Source of the DNA: Larkinella arboricola
GTDB taxonomy: Bacteria > Bacteroidota > Bacteroidia > Cytophagales > Spirosomataceae
Assembly: GCF_003259745.1 (NCBI RefSeq)
Contig: NZ_QLMC01000011.1
Coordinates: 1-64,000, forward strand
Length of the DNA stretch: 64,000 bases
Direction of reading: 5' to 3'
The notes under the pieces are model-generated. The model ran no database searches. It had not been told where the DNA came from and worked only from the letters and a program-made list of their open reading frames with translations. Positions 8,907 through 17,255 of this stretch are shown here, one piece after another. Numbering within the stretch: position 1 is the stretch's first letter; the number at the start of each line of letters is the position of its first letter. The position numbers were made by a program, and so were the translations under genes.

Positions 8907-9821
8907 ATGGAAAAAACGCTTACGGGAAAAATAGCCCTGGTGGCTGGCGCTACGCGGGGAGCCGGACGAGGCATTGCCGTGGAATTAGGAAGAGCCGGTG
9001 CGACCGTTTATGTAACCGGTCGTACAACGCGGTCGCAATTATCCGAATACGGTTTACCGCAAACCATCGAAGAAACGGCTGAACTGGTTACCCAGGCCGG
9101 AGGGAAAGGCATTGCCGTTCAGGTGGATCATCTGGTAGCCGAACAGGTTAAACAACTGGTTGAGCGAATTGATCGTGAACAGGGTCAGCTTGATATCCTG
9201 GTCAATGACATCTGGGGAGGAGAATTTCTAACCGAGTGGTATAAACCCGTTTGGGAACACTCGCTCGAAAACGGATTGCGGCTGCTTCGTTTAGCGATTG
9301 ATACCCATATTATCACCAGTCACTATGCATTACCGCTTTTGATTCGTAAACCGGGTGGGCTGGTTCTGGAACTAACGGATGGCACGGCCGAGTACAACCA
9401 GTCCCACTATCGACTCTCCTTATTCTATGATTTAGCGAAGACCTCGGTGATTCGCTTAGCTTGGGCGCAGGCCAAAGAACTACAGCCCTTTGGCTGCACC
9501 GTAATTGCCCTGACGCCGGGCTGGTTACGCTCCGAAATTATGCTTGATTTGTTTGGCGTCAGCGAAGCGAACTGGCAAGATGCCTTAAGCAAAGAGCCGC
9601 ATTTTGTGATTTCGGAGACGCCTTATTTTGTTGGCCGGGCGGTGGTGGCCCTGGCTACCGATCCGGACCATCATCGCTGGAATGGCGTATCGACGTCCAG
9701 CGGCCAACTGGCGAAGGAGTACGGTTTTACGGATGTTGATGGCTCCCAACCCGATGCCTGGCGTTATGTGGTAGAGGTCCAGGATGCCGGTTTACCAGCG
9801 GATGCTACCGGGTATCGATGA
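8907..9821 (+). CDS. SDR-family oxidoreductase, 304 aa
   Basis: NAD(P)-dependent dehydrogenase/reductase. The Rossmann motif GATRGAGRGIAVELG lies near residues 14-28, followed by a basic VTGR that suggests NADP preference. The usual NNAG is replaced by NDIWGGE near 97-103, and the catalytic pair reads YDLAK near residues 175-179. The protein is longer than classical SDRs (about 250 aa), matching the subgroup annotated simply as SDR family proteins. I prefer the ATG at 8907 over an in-frame TTG at 8892 because MEKTLTGKIALVAG is the normal SDR start. It follows the AraC gene in the same direction; substrate unknown. Confidence 0.88.
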   Translation: MEKTLTGKIALVAGATRGAGRGIAVELGRAGATVYVTGRTTRSQLSEYGLPQTIEETAELVTQAGGKGIAVQVDHLVAEQVKQLVERIDREQGQLDILVNDIWGGEFLTEWYKPVWEHSLENGLRLLRLAIDTHIITSHYALPLLIRKPGGLVLELTDGTAEYNQSHYRLSLFYDLAKTSVIRLAWAQAKELQPFGCTVIALTPGWLRSEIMLDLFGVSEANWQDALSKEPHFVISETPYFVGRAVVALATDPDHHRWNGVSTSSGQLAKEYGFTDVDGSQPDAWRYVVEVQDAGLPADATGYR

Positions 9822-10049
9822 GTTACGATAGGTATCGCCCTCCCGGATTGGTCAAAACCGCCAGCCGGATGCCTTATGTACCGCCCTGATGCTGGAACAG
9901 ATGCCCAGTTTACGGAATCTTTATACGCCAGAAACCCTTCCGGTTAGTCGTTCGGTCGGTCCAAGCCGCCCTGCACGAAGTCTGGAAGGGTTTCGCTGTC
10001 AAAACCTAGCCTTCACCCGTTGAAATGACTCCTGGAATACGGGTTGGCT

Positions 10050-13037
10050 TTATTCGTCTTTCATTATTTTCAGGGTTTGGCTTTGCCTCGGAGTGCTGAC
10101 CCGAAGCAGGAATAAACCCGCAGCCTGACCTGAAACCGAGATTCGTTGCTTTTCTAAAGGATCCGCCTTCGAAATCTGTTTATCGGCTACCACTTCACCC
10201 CTGACCCCAACCAGTTGCAAGCGTAACGGCCCGTCGCCCGCCCCGTGTACAGCCACTTCAACGGCATCGTTTTTAATGGGGTTCCCTAAGAGTACCACCT
10301 GAAGATCATTCGTTTCATTCCGCGATAAACCGCTCTGGGTAAGCCGATTGGACCGGTCAGATGCCTTTCTAATCAATGCAACCCAATCTTCTCTGCTATT
10401 ATTGGGAGGATAACCAATCGAGGTGGAGCCATCACCCAAAAACGAACGAACCGATCCGTTTTGGAGATTTCCACCATTACGCGGATCGTACCATTGAACC
10501 GTGTAGGCAGCACCGGTATTGATGGTGATATCGGCACTGCCGCCATCTTTCAGATAAACCACATACAGCTCTCCTTCCTGGCCCAGCACCCACCCCGAAT
10601 TGACATTATTCATCACACGCACTTGCTTTAGGGGTACGTAGCTCCTGAAAAAGGTCAGGGCATGGCGGGTGTAACGGTACATCTTGGCCCGTGATCGGAA
10701 GTCTTCGGCGGCCAGGTCCGTCTCTCCGGTGCTGCCTCCGAAATAATATTCAACCCCGGCACCACCCGCCATCAGGTTACCCCAGAGCGCTTCTTTGCGC
10801 ATATCGTCCTGATTATCGGCCACATTCCCCCTGTTCCCCTGATAATCAGCATCACAGGATACGCCTACGGAGTTCTGTTCGTCGTTGGCTACCACCCACT
10901 TCTTATCCGATTTAGCCGATTCCTGTACCCACAGTTTGGTTTCTCTGTAGACGTTATTCCAATCCGTCTGGATAGACGCCCCAGTGTAAGCCGAATGGTT
11001 TCCAAGCAACGGTGTGTAGACCTCATCCTGTTCCTTAACATTCGTATGAATAACAATATGATGATTATACGGGTCATGCTCCTGAAAGTACTGAGCCATC
11101 TCCTTACGCTGCTGGGTGGTCTGAATGTTCTCCTCGCCTATATTCCAGTTTAAGGCTAAATGGTGCGCAAAGCGCGCGATCAGCTCGCGGTAATACAACT
11201 TCCGCTGAATCCCAACGCGGCCTCCATCCAGCAGGTTGCAGTTTTCCCGCTCCTGGGTCTTGAAGTGTAAATACATTCCCAGCTTCGTAGCGTGTTCGAA
11301 CACCATCTCCCACTGGTCCAGCTTTGAGCAGTCAAAACGGGTATATTCGTCCGAACTCACATACGGATAGACATTCTTATCGTCGCCGTTGATGTTCATA
11401 GTCAAAAACGAGAAGACGTTGAGTTGCTGACTGGCCAGGTAGTTGACAGCCCCAATAATGCCTTTGCCCTTACCGTCTTTCCAGGTCGGGTTGCCCGACC
11501 GCCAGTCCTGCACGTGCGGACTCCAGCTTTTGCGTCTACCCCCATTGTTGGGCGTATTGTCGAAATCGTCGTAGGCCAGAAAATTCTCGGGCGAATCCAC
11601 GCCCCCTTTCAGAAAAAATTCGCCGGTTTCGGCAAACTGTAGATAATGTTCGCCCACATAGCGTAAACGCCCTTTCGCCCGCAGGTCAGTGCCTGTTTTA
11701 TCGGTAGCTGCTACGTTAAACGTACCGGACCTGCCATCAACGGGTTTGACTTGCGAACCCGCATTGGGATCATCGTTGATGGCGATATTGTTGCCTTTCC
11801 GCAGGGAAATAGCATAAGACCATTCGCCGGTTTCATCGGGCGAGAAGTGTACTTTCCAGATGTTTCCGGAAGTGGCACTGGTCTGACCGGCGTTGCCGTC
11901 GGCGGCAAAGTAGCCCGGCACCACATACTTTTTGGCTCCTTTAGCGAAGGTTACATTCAGTCGGTAGTTTAGGAAGGGGTTTTCGCCTGCGGTTTCCGAA
12001 GTAGCCGGTCCTTTAATGATGAGCGTGATCTTATGCCATTTTTTTAATTCGCCCTCTATAGCAACCGGAGTAGAGGATGGATTTTCTCCGGGCTGCTCTT
12101 CGTCGGCTGGTCTGGAAACGACCGTAAAAGTAACCGTCAGCGGAGTACCGGCTTGCCCCGAAGCATCATAGGGCGTGGCTTTCAGTGTATGTCTGCCTAG
12201 AGAAGGGGTCCAGGCCTTGTGTCTGTCATCGGTATCTCCCGCTAAGGTATAAGGAGCCTCCCTCTCGGTCCTAACATTTTTATTCTCATTTAGATCAAAG
12301 ACTACTTTGCTAAGCGTTGCGTGGGTATTGACCCGGACGTTAAGCTGAGTACCCGTCACTGCCAGATTGACCTCATCACCCTCCTTTAAAGCATATAAGT
12401 CGGTATGGGTCGCAGCGTTAATCAGCGTGAAGCCAGTGAGCGTAACTTGGTCGACGGGTCTGGAAACGACCGTAAAAGTAACCGTCAGCGGAGTACCGGC
12501 TTGCCCCGAAGCATCATAGGGCGTGGCTTTCAGTGTATGTCTGCCTAGAGAAGGGGTCCAGGCCTTGTGTCTGTCATCGGTATCTCCCGCTAAGGTATAA
12601 GGAGCCTCCCTCTCGGTCCTAACATTTTTATTCTCATTTAGATCAAAGACTACTTTGCTAAGCGTTGCGTGGGTATTGACCCGGATGTTAAGCTGAGTAC
12701 CCGTCACTGCCAGATTGACCTCATCGCCCTCCTTTAAGGCATATAAGTCGGTATGGGTCGCAGCGTTAATCAGTGTGAAACCGGTAAGAGCAACCCGGTC
12801 ATCAGACTCTTGGTCCAGGTTACCACTCGTGGTACGGGCCGCCATCGGAGCTTGGTTCACACTAGCAGAACCCGGTGTTAATCCCTTTCCGCCTGCCGGG
12901 GTGTAAGGGGTATCGGTCAGGCTGATGACCAAACCAGATTGAGCCGCTAGACTGGCATTAAAAAAAGCCGTTTGAGCGCTGGCAAATTGGCAGATATAAA
13001 AACTAATCAGCCATATAAGTAAACAACGTGTTTTCAT
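10050..13037 (-). CDS. Secreted DUF5060/glycosidase-like protein with duplicated Ig-like modules and T9SS tail, about 995 aa
   Basis: Large extracellular protein. The start is placed at the ATG of MKTRCLLIWLISFYICQFA (13037), which gives a good signal peptide ending SAQ; an in-frame start at 13109 adds 24 non-signal residues. Next come two nearly identical 116-aa Ig-like modules, a DUF5060 beta-sandwich, a TIM-barrel-like region with candidate acidic catalytic motifs (NWNIGEEN and ANDEQN), a putative collagen-binding-like domain (VQWYDPRNGGNL) and a type IX sorting-like C-terminus (LFLLRVSTPRQSQTLKIMK). Proteins of this architecture are predicted glycoside hydrolases; activity here is unproven. 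It is monocistronic with no SusCD partner directly attached. Confidence 0.85.
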   Translation of the reverse strand: MKTRCLLIWLISFYICQFASAQTAFFNASLAAQSGLVISLTDTPYTPAGGKGLTPGSASVNQAPMAARTTSGNLDQESDDRVALTGFTLINAATHTDLYALKEGDEVNLAVTGTQLNIRVNTHATLSKVVFDLNENKNVRTEREAPYTLAGDTDDRHKAWTPSLGRHTLKATPYDASGQAGTPLTVTFTVVSRPVDQVTLTGFTLINAATHTDLYALKEGDEVNLAVTGTQLNVRVNTHATLSKVVFDLNENKNVRTEREAPYTLAGDTDDRHKAWTPSLGRHTLKATPYDASGQAGTPLTVTFTVVSRPADEEQPGENPSSTPVAIEGELKKWHKITLIIKGPATSETAGENPFLNYRLNVTFAKGAKKYVVPGYFAADGNAGQTSATSGNIWKVHFSPDETGEWSYAISLRKGNNIAINDDPNAGSQVKPVDGRSGTFNVAATDKTGTDLRAKGRLRYVGEHYLQFAETGEFFLKGGVDSPENFLAYDDFDNTPNNGGRRKSWSPHVQDWRSGNPTWKDGKGKGIIGAVNYLASQQLNVFSFLTMNINGDDKNVYPYVSSDEYTRFDCSKLDQWEMVFEHATKLGMYLHFKTQERENCNLLDGGRVGIQRKLYYRELIARFAHHLALNWNIGEENIQTTQQRKEMAQYFQEHDPYNHHIVIHTNVKEQDEVYTPLLGNHSAYTGASIQTDWNNVYRETKLWVQESAKSDKKWVVANDEQNSVGVSCDADYQGNRGNVADNQDDMRKEALWGNLMAGGAGVEYYFGGSTGETDLAAEDFRSRAKMYRYTRHALTFFRSYVPLKQVRVMNNVNSGWVLGQEGELYVVYLKDGGSADITINTGAAYTVQWYDPRNGGNLQNGSVRSFLGDGSTSIGYPPNNSREDWVALIRKASDRSNRLTQSGLSRNETNDLQVVLLGNPIKNDAVEVAVHGAGDGPLRLQLVGVRGEVVADKQISKADPLEKQRISVSGQAAGLFLLRVSTPRQSQTLKIMKDE
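12111..12806 (-). repeat. Two near-identical 348-bp tandem repeats inside the DUF5060 protein gene
   Basis: Copy 1 spans about 12111-12458 and copy 2 about 12459-12806, with only scattered single-base differences, such as one changing Ile to Val in TQLNIRVN. Each unit encodes a 116-aa Ig-like module from LTGFTLINAATHTDL to TVTFTVVSRP. The exact 3-multiple period keeps the frame. Near identity implies recent duplication or gene conversion. Confidence 0.95.
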
Positions 13038-14636
13038 TGTGGTGTGAATTAAATTAATAATACTACAAGTAATTTTATAGTCATTTAGTCTCTTTGTCAT
13101 GAACACCAATACGACTACTACAAGCTTTTTAATTTACCCATTTTCATATGGGTTTACAGGAGCATTCTTTTAGATTAGTAAGAACAATAAACGTGCCCTC
13201 ACTGATTGCTATTTAATAGACAACAAGTAGTAATCAGGGAGGGAAGAACGATGTTTCATAAGCTAACGTACCATATGGACAGATTTAGTAATAAATAGTA
13301 TTGAGTTGCCTTAAAACATACTTGAATAGCCTTGCCATTCCATTACATCTTCAGCAACCGACAATTGTCAGACACAGTTATTATAAACATCTTAATCGTT
13401 TCATAAGATGATTTTAACCTATAATTAAGCATAAACGAATTGTATCCTTAAAAAAAAGGGTCATTAAGAATGCCAGGACCAGATATCAACTTTATTTTGT
13501 GATTATTCGGAAACGGTTAGCAAGTCTGCTTTTTGTAACTACTACAGGATTTTCTTATTATATCAATAAGTATTTATATTCAAATAACAGTTGGATAACA
13601 AGAAGCGAACTATGGGCTATTTACTATAAAAAGGAGAGAATGAATATTTTGACCTTTATACTTCTGGCCTAGATTGCCACGTAGGAAAGGCAACGGTTTC
13701 GCAGTAAGCGTTGGCTCAACAAAACCAGCTTTACCAGCAGCTCTATTAGCGAGATTGATAGCTTTTAGTATGGTTTTGTAAGAAAAAGGCGGTTTGGGTA
13801 CCATAAAGCAAACCTTCTTTGAGTAGCTGTGGCGAAGGTCTTCCGGGGAACCTCATTAACATACTAAAACCTGCCATCTATAGAGCAGTCAAATCCTGAT
13901 CATCAGCGGATTTGTACATATGAAAGGTTAAATAATTTCTATCAATTAAGCTTATACGCAGAATGGTTGCATTTAAAGCCAAAGACGTAGAAAGTTTGCC
14001 ACGTTTGGAAAAAAATTCCACGATCAAACGATGGTTATTTTAAAGTAATGTGACAGGAAGAATATGCACCGAACTGTGCCAGCGGGATTTAGCGAAGCAG
14101 TGTGATTCAATTTGCAGGGCGTCGTTTCGCATCTGACCTGTACAGTATACCGTCCAAACCCTGGTTTTTTACCGTCCCGCAAACCTAAAAGAATACAGAC
14201 TTAGTAGCCGGACAATTAAACGGAAGTAGCGAGTTTGTTGCTAATGGGGCACTTAAACACGGTTAAAAAAGATTTTCGCTCGAGGAGTAAGCAATTACCC
14301 AGGTCGGCTAAAAAACAAGTACGAAAGGTAACCAGGAAGCCCCGACAATCCGCTAATGAACCGGGAATAAGGGAAAAGATCGTATGCAACAAAGCCCGGC
14401 GTCGTTTAAATCGCCGGAGTTACATCAATTGACCGATAAAATAAAGGCGTTCCTTGCGCTATAACTCCTCATCGTAACAGCGTACCACCCGTTTTTTTTC
14501 AGCACGAATCAGCTTTTAAAAGCTATAATTGAAACGCAGGCAAAGACTCCGGGCGCTGTCGGTTCCGGCTGATTTTTGACTGCCCGCTCTTGCTGTTGAA
14601 GCTGGAAAAGCCGTTTTCACACTACCGACTGGCCGG
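13038..14636. other. 1.6-kb stretch without a convincing gene
   Basis: AT-rich sequence between the DUF5060 protein gene and the 3' end of rep. The only open frames are short: a minus-strand 64-aa frame at 13610-13804 and a plus-strand 65-aa very basic frame at 14235-14432 (KKDFRSRSKQLPRSAKKQVRKVTRK). Neither resembles a family I know. The basic frame could be a small DNA- or RNA-binding protein but has no clear start signal. No iterons of the type seen beyond the rep gene occur here. Confidence 0.5.
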
Positions 14637-16031
14637 TTATTGGTGCAGGTCAAGCTGCTCGAAAATAGTGGGCATCAAGGTTGTCATAATTTGAAAGAAA
14701 GGCCCCACCAGGGCGGGGTTCTGGAGATTTTCCGCCAGATCGCGTTCTTTTCGGTAAAAATGGCCAAACAATCCTGTTTGCAGATGCTCTTCTACCCGCT
14801 GAACCCACTCCGGATGTTCACGAAGCATTTGTACGGCCCGCTGAAATTGTGCCCGCGTCTGTTCAGCCAGACGCTCTTCCTGCTGTTGCTGAGCTTTTCG
14901 GGCCTTTTCCAGTTCCTTTTGTTTTTTCTCATCAGCCGTTTTGGCAGGCGGGGCCTCAAAGGATAAGGGTAATGAGGTTGTCACCATTTTTTGCAAATAC
15001 CCTCCTACATTTTTAATGACTATCCCCTGGCTTATTTGTTTCAGGGTATGTCGGATCGCAATCCGGACCTGTTCCTCCGGATACAGGGTAAGCCATTCCT
15101 GCAGGACCTGCCGGGAAACATACGGTTGAACGGACGAAAACAACTCGTCAACAACAGGCTCCAGCGAGGAATCACTGCTGATGGCCACCACCGGCGCTTT
15201 TCGGCGAATAACCGCTACGTCCGGTTCAACCGGTTCATCAAGTTTGTTCTTAGCGTTTTTCCGGGTTGTTTGTATAGGTCGTTTCTGCTCGGATACATGA
15301 AAAACAATAGCGGCAATTTTCCGGTTGGAACGCTCCTCCTCCAGTTGGTCGATGCGAATGTTGGTTGTTTCGTTTAAATCGTTGCAGGCACGCAGCAGAA
15401 TTTTCTGTTTAAAGTTCCCATAAAGGGGATATTCCTTTTCACCAATTTCGAAGATCTCCCGGAGTCGTTCTACGGTGTACCGCACCGTAAAACGCTTGAG
15501 ATTCATCATGTGCCGTAACATCATGTAAAGACGGATCGAATATTGACTTTGAACCCGGGCCAGGTTTTTAACGTCAAATTCAAGGTACTCTGACCGGAGT
15601 TGCAACAGAAAGGGTTTCAGTTCCGGATGGAAGGTAACCCGAATAGATTCTCCCCGCGCATCGTCGATCTGCGTACTGGTACTGGTCAGAAAAGGAATAA
15701 CTGTCCGGTAACGACGTCCATCCTCCTTGGTGTGGTAGAGTACGAGCGTTTTATTGACCAGGCGTTCGGCGGCCTCCTTGATTATTTCGTAACTGCGCCC
15801 GTCCCTGCTCAAATCAAAAAGCCGCATGATATCCGCAACCCGGATTTCGTATTCACAAAACGTCACATCATCGGGGCTGATCATCGTAAGCATGGTGAAG
15901 AAAACTCTAAATTCGGTCACATCCATGCGGTAAGTAGCTTCGACAATTCCACTCCGGCCGGCTTTCATCCGAACGATGGATTGTTCCCCTGTATCGCTCC
16001 GTTTGCGAACTTTTACCTCTCTCATGAGCAT
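14637..16031 (-). CDS. Plasmid replication initiator protein, Rep_3/RepB family, 464 aa
   Basis: Binds iterons and opens the origin of a theta-replicating plasmid. The N-terminal half (about 30-250) has the double winged-helix layout of Rep_3 initiators: ATYRMDVTEFRVFFTMLTMI, a DIMRLFDLSRDGRSYEIIKEAAERL segment, and the conserved RLYMMLRHMMNLKRFTVRYTVERLREIFEI block followed by YPLYGNFKQKIL. The C-terminal half (about 280-464) is a long Bacteroidota-type extension with a charged coiled coil (KKQKELEKARKAQQQQEERLAEQ). Its start lies about 90 bp from the first of a set of iterons, which identifies the replicon. No partition gene is visible in the window. Confidence 0.93.
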   Translation of the reverse strand: MLMREVKVRKRSDTGEQSIVRMKAGRSGIVEATYRMDVTEFRVFFTMLTMISPDDVTFCEYEIRVADIMRLFDLSRDGRSYEIIKEAAERLVNKTLVLYHTKEDGRRYRTVIPFLTSTSTQIDDARGESIRVTFHPELKPFLLQLRSEYLEFDVKNLARVQSQYSIRLYMMLRHMMNLKRFTVRYTVERLREIFEIGEKEYPLYGNFKQKILLRACNDLNETTNIRIDQLEEERSNRKIAAIVFHVSEQKRPIQTTRKNAKNKLDEPVEPDVAVIRRKAPVVAISSDSSLEPVVDELFSSVQPYVSRQVLQEWLTLYPEEQVRIAIRHTLKQISQGIVIKNVGGYLQKMVTTSLPLSFEAPPAKTADEKKQKELEKARKAQQQQEERLAEQTRAQFQRAVQMLREHPEWVQRVEEHLQTGLFGHFYRKERDLAENLQNPALVGPFFQIMTTLMPTIFEQLDLHQ

Positions 16032-16123
16032 CTGTTTAATACGTCAACATACGCATTTTTGACGGTGTTACAAAGTTGGTGGGTAAGATTCAAAGAAGGA
16101 GCGTTAAAAACAACAGAGGCTCT

Positions 16124-16183
16124 ACGTGAATGGGGTTATAGTTGATTAGTCCAACCAAATTTAGATACGTGAATCAGGTTATA
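16124..16183 (+). repeat. Two promoter-proximal iterons
   Basis: Copies of the 17-bp iteron at 16124-16140 (one variant, with TGGGG in place of TCAGG) and 16167-16183 (consensus ACGTGAATCAGGTTATA), 43 bp apart. They sit directly ahead of the rep gene start, where Rep binding would repress its own transcription. Confidence 0.85.
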
Positions 16184-16341
16184 GTAACATTGAGGCCGTG
16201 AATACGAATGCCTCTTTCCTGATCTGTCACTCTCGAAAACACACCGATTGGAGCAAGTGATACTCCTAAAAAGCCGGTGTAACGACTGAAAAAAATTATT
16301 CTATTGCGGCCTCATGCTTTCACAGCTTGCTGACAGCGTAC

Positions 16342-16549
16342 ACGTGAACTGAGTTATACAAATGCGTGAATCAGGTTATAGTACGCGAAATGGGTTATAG
16401 TACGTGAAACAGGTTATAGACTACGTGAAATAGGTTATATAAACACGTGAATCAGGTTATACAAATACGTGAAATAGGTTATATAAACACGTGAATCAGG
16501 TTATACAAATACGTGAGACAGGTTATAGTTAGACGTGAAACAGGTTATA
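16342..16549 (+). repeat. Main iteron array, ten 17-bp direct repeats
   Basis: Copies start at 16342, 16364, 16383, 16402, 16423, 16445, 16467, 16489, 16511 and 16533. The consensus is ACGTGAAWCAGGTTATA with small variations. The last seven starts are 21-22 bp apart, two helical turns, so Rep monomers would line up on one face of the DNA. This is the hallmark of an iteron-controlled plasmid origin. Confidence 0.95.
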
Positions 16550-16568
16550 GCTAAGGTTGTAACCTGTT
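16539..16568. promoter_or_regulatory. Inverted half-iteron dyad at the end of the array
   Basis: AACAGGTTA (16539-16547, inside the last iteron) and TAACCTGTT (16560-16568) form a perfect 9-bp inverted repeat with a 12-base spacer. In several iteron plasmids Rep dimers bind such inverted half-iterons. The function here is inferred. Confidence 0.55.
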
Positions 16569-16771
16569 GATTTTCAAATCGTTTGCGGGGCCTAAAAGAA
16601 ACTTTTTAAAACAATAAAAGAAATAAACACACAAAGCGTGTGTTGTCTAATTTTTTAAGGAAAAAAGGGGGTAAAATAAAAAAGACAGGTTCCCTACGTG
16701 AGCTCATAAAAAACAAAACGAAAGAAGCGGCTACGTGAAATAGGTTATAGATAAACGTGAATCAGGTTACA

Positions 16772-17255
16772 GGTGAGTAAGCGATAGGCGGCATATGAGA
16801 ACTGTCAGTCTGGCACTGATGCGTTAATAAATACCGGCGCTTTAAGTTAGTAAATGGTATTTGTTTGCTTTATTTATCGGGATTTTTAAACTTTTTATTC
16901 ACAAAGTGAAAACCTAGGTCCAGATACCGGGCTAACCACCGTGAAAAGGGGAGGAAGACCTGTTTTCGGCGCTTCGAACAGCCGAAAACAGAAGGGGCAA
17001 ATTTGCGTGGGAGAGGAGTAAAGAGAAAAGCAGGCTTCAGATCATAGGATTTACCGAAGTGATCCCGTGATGTCGTTCTTATCGTTTTAACTAGCAAACC
17101 TCATCGTTGCCTATGGAAAAATCTAAAATCTACTAGCGTCTTTACATCTTGAACAGCAGGCAAACGCTTTCGGAGCCCTGCTCATAATCTGCCCCGGAAA
17201 GCAGTCATGCGACCTGCAATCTACTCTTATTCCTAACCTTTAACTTTAGAATCTG
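16772..17255. other. Gap between the origin and the second SusC gene
   Basis: No reliable gene. A 75-aa minus-strand frame (16870-17097) begins with TTG, is basic and matches nothing I know. The last 40 bases contain a TAACTTTA element near the SusC start that only partly fits the Bacteroidota -7 box. Confidence 0.5.

Larger units (their letters stand above)
16124..16771. other. Predicted plasmid replication origin (oriV)
   Basis: The region combines fourteen full iterons (two near rep, ten in the main array, two at 16733-16749 and 16755-16771), the inverted half-iteron, and an AT-rich, purine-rich stretch (about 16595-16690) that could be the unwinding element. That stretch also contains a small stem, AACACAC (16626-16632) with GTGTGTT (16638-16644). 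No DnaA box matching TTATNCACA was seen by eye. Replication would start in the AT-rich segment flanked by iterons. Confidence 0.8.

Noticed and set aside
15600-16145. 181-codon plus-strand open frame opposite the rep gene
   Set aside because: It overlaps the conserved Rep_3 coding sequence antisense and extends into the iterons; no domain likeness.
16342-16549. Regular short repeats that could suggest a CRISPR array
   Set aside because: The units are 17 bp with only 2-5 bp between them, which leaves no room for spacers, and a Rep gene is adjacent. This is an iteron array.
16870-17097. 75-aa minus-strand frame beside the iterons
   Set aside because: It begins with TTG, has no family likeness and no promoter; too weak to call.
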